DNA from: Rubripirellula sp.
Lineage (GTDB): Bacteria; Planctomycetota; Planctomycetia; Pirellulales; Pirellulaceae
Assembly: GCA_029287555.1 (NCBI GenBank)
Contig: JARFQX010000761.1
Span: forward strand, 1-6,996
Reading direction: 5' to 3'
DNA: 6,996 nucleotides
Shown here: in pieces, positions 5,430-6,996 of the stretch
Layout of the letters: every line of letters starts with the position of its first letter
Numbering within the stretch: the first letter of the stretch is position 1
Position numbers and translations under genes: made by a program
The notes under the pieces: model-generated
Seen by the model: the letters and a program-made list of their open reading frames with translations, nothing else
Told to the model about the DNA's origin: nothing
Databases searched by the model: none

Positions 5430-6758
5430 ATGAAAGCTTCGCGACGACAATTCATTCGTGACCTCGGCGTGAGTGCTGCTGCAGCAAATTTTCTACTCGC
5501 ACTGCCAAGTCTTGGCTGGGCCGCAAGTGGCTCTCGCAAGCAGCGAGTGGTTTTCGTCTTCAGCCCCAACGGCGTGATCCCCAAGCACTTCTGGCCCGAG
5601 AACGAAGGCGAGCATGGTGAGCTAAAGCGAATCCTCGCGCCGCTCGAACCGTTCAAGAACCAGCTGCTAACGCTGCAAGGCCTTGATAACCGCATCAAGG
5701 GTGATGGCGATGGACACATGCGGGGCATCGGGTGCTTGTTGACCGGTGTTGAGTTGTTTCCGGGGGATGTCCAGGGCGGTTCGGACACACCGGCGGGATG
5801 GTCGATGGGCATCTCGATCGACCAGCACCTGAAGAACAAGTTGCAAGCCGATCCGAGCACCCGGACGCGGTTTGGCTCGCTGGAATTTGGCGTGATGGTT
5901 CCCGATCGGGCCGATACCTGGACACGATGGTCCTACGCGGGCCCCAACCAGCCGGTTGCACCCATCAGTGATCCGTACCAGATGTTCAACAAGCTGTACG
6001 GCCAAAAGCAGAATCGAGCGATGCTTGCCAGTGTGCTGGACGATCTCGCCGAGGACTTCAAGAAAGTTGAGTCACTTGTCAGCCCGGAAGATCGGCACAT
6101 GTTGCAGCAGCACGTCGACATGGTGCGTTCGATCGAGGTCGAGTTGCAATCCGAGATGCAACACGCCGAGAAATCCGACCAGGCTGGTCACGCCGTCCCG
6201 GAACTGGCACCCAACGTTGAGATCGACAACGACAACATGCCACAGCTGACGCGAATGCAAATGGAGCTGCTAGTCAACAGTCTTGCAAGCGATTTCACTC
6301 GCGTGGCGACGTTCCAGATCACCAACAGCGTGGGCAACGCCAAGATGCGGTGGCTCGAGATCGACGAGGGGCACCACTCAATTTCGCATGAACCGGATTC
6401 GAACGAGGAGGCCTACGAGCAGTTGATTCAGATCAACACCTGGTACTGTGAACAGATCGCCTACCTCGCCAAGCGACTGGCCGAGACACCCGAGCCGGGC
6501 GGCGACGGCTCCATGCTCGATCACACGACCGTCATCTGGACCAATGAATTGGGCAAAGGGAATTCGCACACGCGAAACGATATTCCGTTCGTGATGGTCG
6601 GCGGCGGACTGGGATTCCAGACCGGCCGGGCCGTGAAGTTCAATCACGCGCCCCACAACCGTCTGCTGCTGAGCATCACCGAGGCGATGGGGCACCCGGA
6701 AAAGAGCTTCGGCAATCCCGATTTCTGCGGCGACGGCGCGCTGACCGGCCTGATTTAA
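5430..6758 (+). CDS. Tat-exported DUF1552 family protein
   Basis: The 442-residue product starts MKASRRQFIRDLGVSAAAANFLLALPSLGWA, a clear twin-arginine signal (S-R-R-Q-F-I at 4-9, hydrophobic stretch, cleavage near residue 31). It should be exported folded by the Tat system. Family hallmarks follow: FSPNGVIPKHFWP (44-56), GDGDGHMRGIGCLLTG (91-106), GGSDTPAGWSMGISIDQ (116-132), LLVNSLASDFTRVATFQ (280-296) and the C-terminal TNELGKGNSHTRNDIPFVMVGGGLG block (371-395). DUF1552, like DUF1501, is thought to be distantly related to the alkaline phosphatase/sulfatase fold; conserved Asp/His here (D92, D94, H96, H380) could bind metal, but this is inference. An in-frame ATG at 5394 would lengthen the N-region by 12 residues and is also acceptable for a Tat signal. 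It lies 136 bp after the cytochrome gene, same strand, likely the same transcript. Function is unknown. Confidence 0.9.
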   Translation: MKASRRQFIRDLGVSAAAANFLLALPSLGWAASGSRKQRVVFVFSPNGVIPKHFWPENEGEHGELKRILAPLEPFKNQLLTLQGLDNRIKGDGDGHMRGIGCLLTGVELFPGDVQGGSDTPAGWSMGISIDQHLKNKLQADPSTRTRFGSLEFGVMVPDRADTWTRWSYAGPNQPVAPISDPYQMFNKLYGQKQNRAMLASVLDDLAEDFKKVESLVSPEDRHMLQQHVDMVRSIEVELQSEMQHAEKSDQAGHAVPELAPNVEIDNDNMPQLTRMQMELLVNSLASDFTRVATFQITNSVGNAKMRWLEIDEGHHSISHEPDSNEEAYEQLIQINTWYCEQIAYLAKRLAETPEPGGDGSMLDHTTVIWTNELGKGNSHTRNDIPFVMVGGGLGFQTGRAVKFNHAPHNRLLLSITEAMGHPEKSFGNPDFCGDGALTGLI

Positions 6759-6853
6759 GATCGGCTCGCCCCAACGGCACGCCCCAACCGCGCCACGATC
6801 CCAACCGCGCCACGATCCCAACCGCGGCGAGCACGGATCGTGTTTGCATGCGC
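6759..6853. repeat. 17-bp tandem repeats within a flanking inverted repeat, between convergent genes
   Basis: CCAACCGCGCCACGATC occurs exactly at 6784-6800 and 6801-6817, with a 9-base third copy at 6818-6826. A diverged partial copy precedes them (CGCCCCAAC at 6767-6775 and again at 6780-6788). The array is bracketed by GCTCGCC (6764-6770) and GGCGAGC (6826-6832), a 7-bp inverted repeat, with GATC further out on both sides (6759-6762 and 6836-6839). It begins right after the DUF1552 stop and ends 15-20 bp before the stop of the opposing gene, so it sits where both transcripts should end. No T-tract is present. Confidence 0.75.
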
Positions 6854-6996
6854 TTAGGCTTGGGCTGCCTCATTGATCCGGTACATCTCGCGCCACGGCA
6901 GCTGAATACCACCGTCAATGGTCAGCGTGCTGCCGGTGATGTACTCATTGTCCGGGTCGCAAAGGAAGACGGCGCCACGCCCGATCTCTTCCGGTT
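6854..6996 (-). CDS. Short-chain dehydrogenase/reductase, C-terminal fragment
   Basis: Only the last 46 residues are in the window: PEEIGRGAVFLCDPDNEY, then ITGSTLTIDGGIQLPW and a short tail ending NEAAQA. The order PEEI, A-V-F-L, D-x-x-x-Y-I-T-G-x-x-L-x-I-D-G-G is the signature end of classical SDR oxidoreductases, which are NAD(P)-dependent Rossmann-fold enzymes. The DGG followed by about 17 residues most resembles glucose 1-dehydrogenase-like members, but the catalytic Ser-Tyr-Lys and the cofactor loop lie outside, so substrate and cofactor cannot be assigned. It is convergent with the DUF1552 gene, so not part of that operon. Confidence 0.9.
   Translation of the reverse strand, partial: PEEIGRGAVFLCDPDNEYITGSTLTIDGGIQLPWREMYRINEAAQA

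Overview
The window most likely comes from a planctomycete, probably a Pirellulales/Rhodopirellula-like bacterium. Three things suggest this. A cytochrome c protein of the DUF1592/DUF1588/DUF1585 type sits directly upstream of a Tat-exported DUF1552 protein, a pairing that is expanded in Planctomycetota. The DNA is moderately GC-rich, and several genes lack a clear Shine-Dalgarno site. No taxonomic search was possible, so this is inference from gene content.

Left half (about 1-2433, all on the minus strand): a compact housekeeping cluster reads right to left as rplY (L25/CTC), pth (peptidyl-tRNA hydrolase), rpsF (S6) and ssb (cut by the window edge). All four serve translation or replication, and the gaps of 57 to about 200 bp are compatible with one operon. 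The pth-rpsF gap carries a 14-bp tandem repeat in the presumed rpsF leader.

Middle (about 2434-2962): a 529-bp divergent intergenic region with no credible gene. It holds three GC-rich hairpins, a plausible sigma70-like promoter firing rightward, a small inverted repeat at the predicted transcription start, and a 20-bp tandem duplication.

Right half (2963-6758, plus strand): a two-gene module. The first gene encodes an exported 776-residue protein with an N-terminal haem-c site (CLDCH), a PA14-like beta-rich segment, and a DUF1595-DUF1592-DUF1588-DUF1585 tail with a second CxxCH (CQVCH). The second encodes a 442-residue DUF1552 protein with a twin-arginine signal. Both products should leave the cytoplasm. 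Their joint biochemical role is unknown; this is the least understood part of the window.

Right edge (6759-6996): a short spacer with 17-bp tandem repeats flanked by an inverted repeat separates the module from the convergent 3' end of a short-chain dehydrogenase/reductase gene on the minus strand. I saw no transposase, tRNA, rRNA, CRISPR array or defence-like gene.
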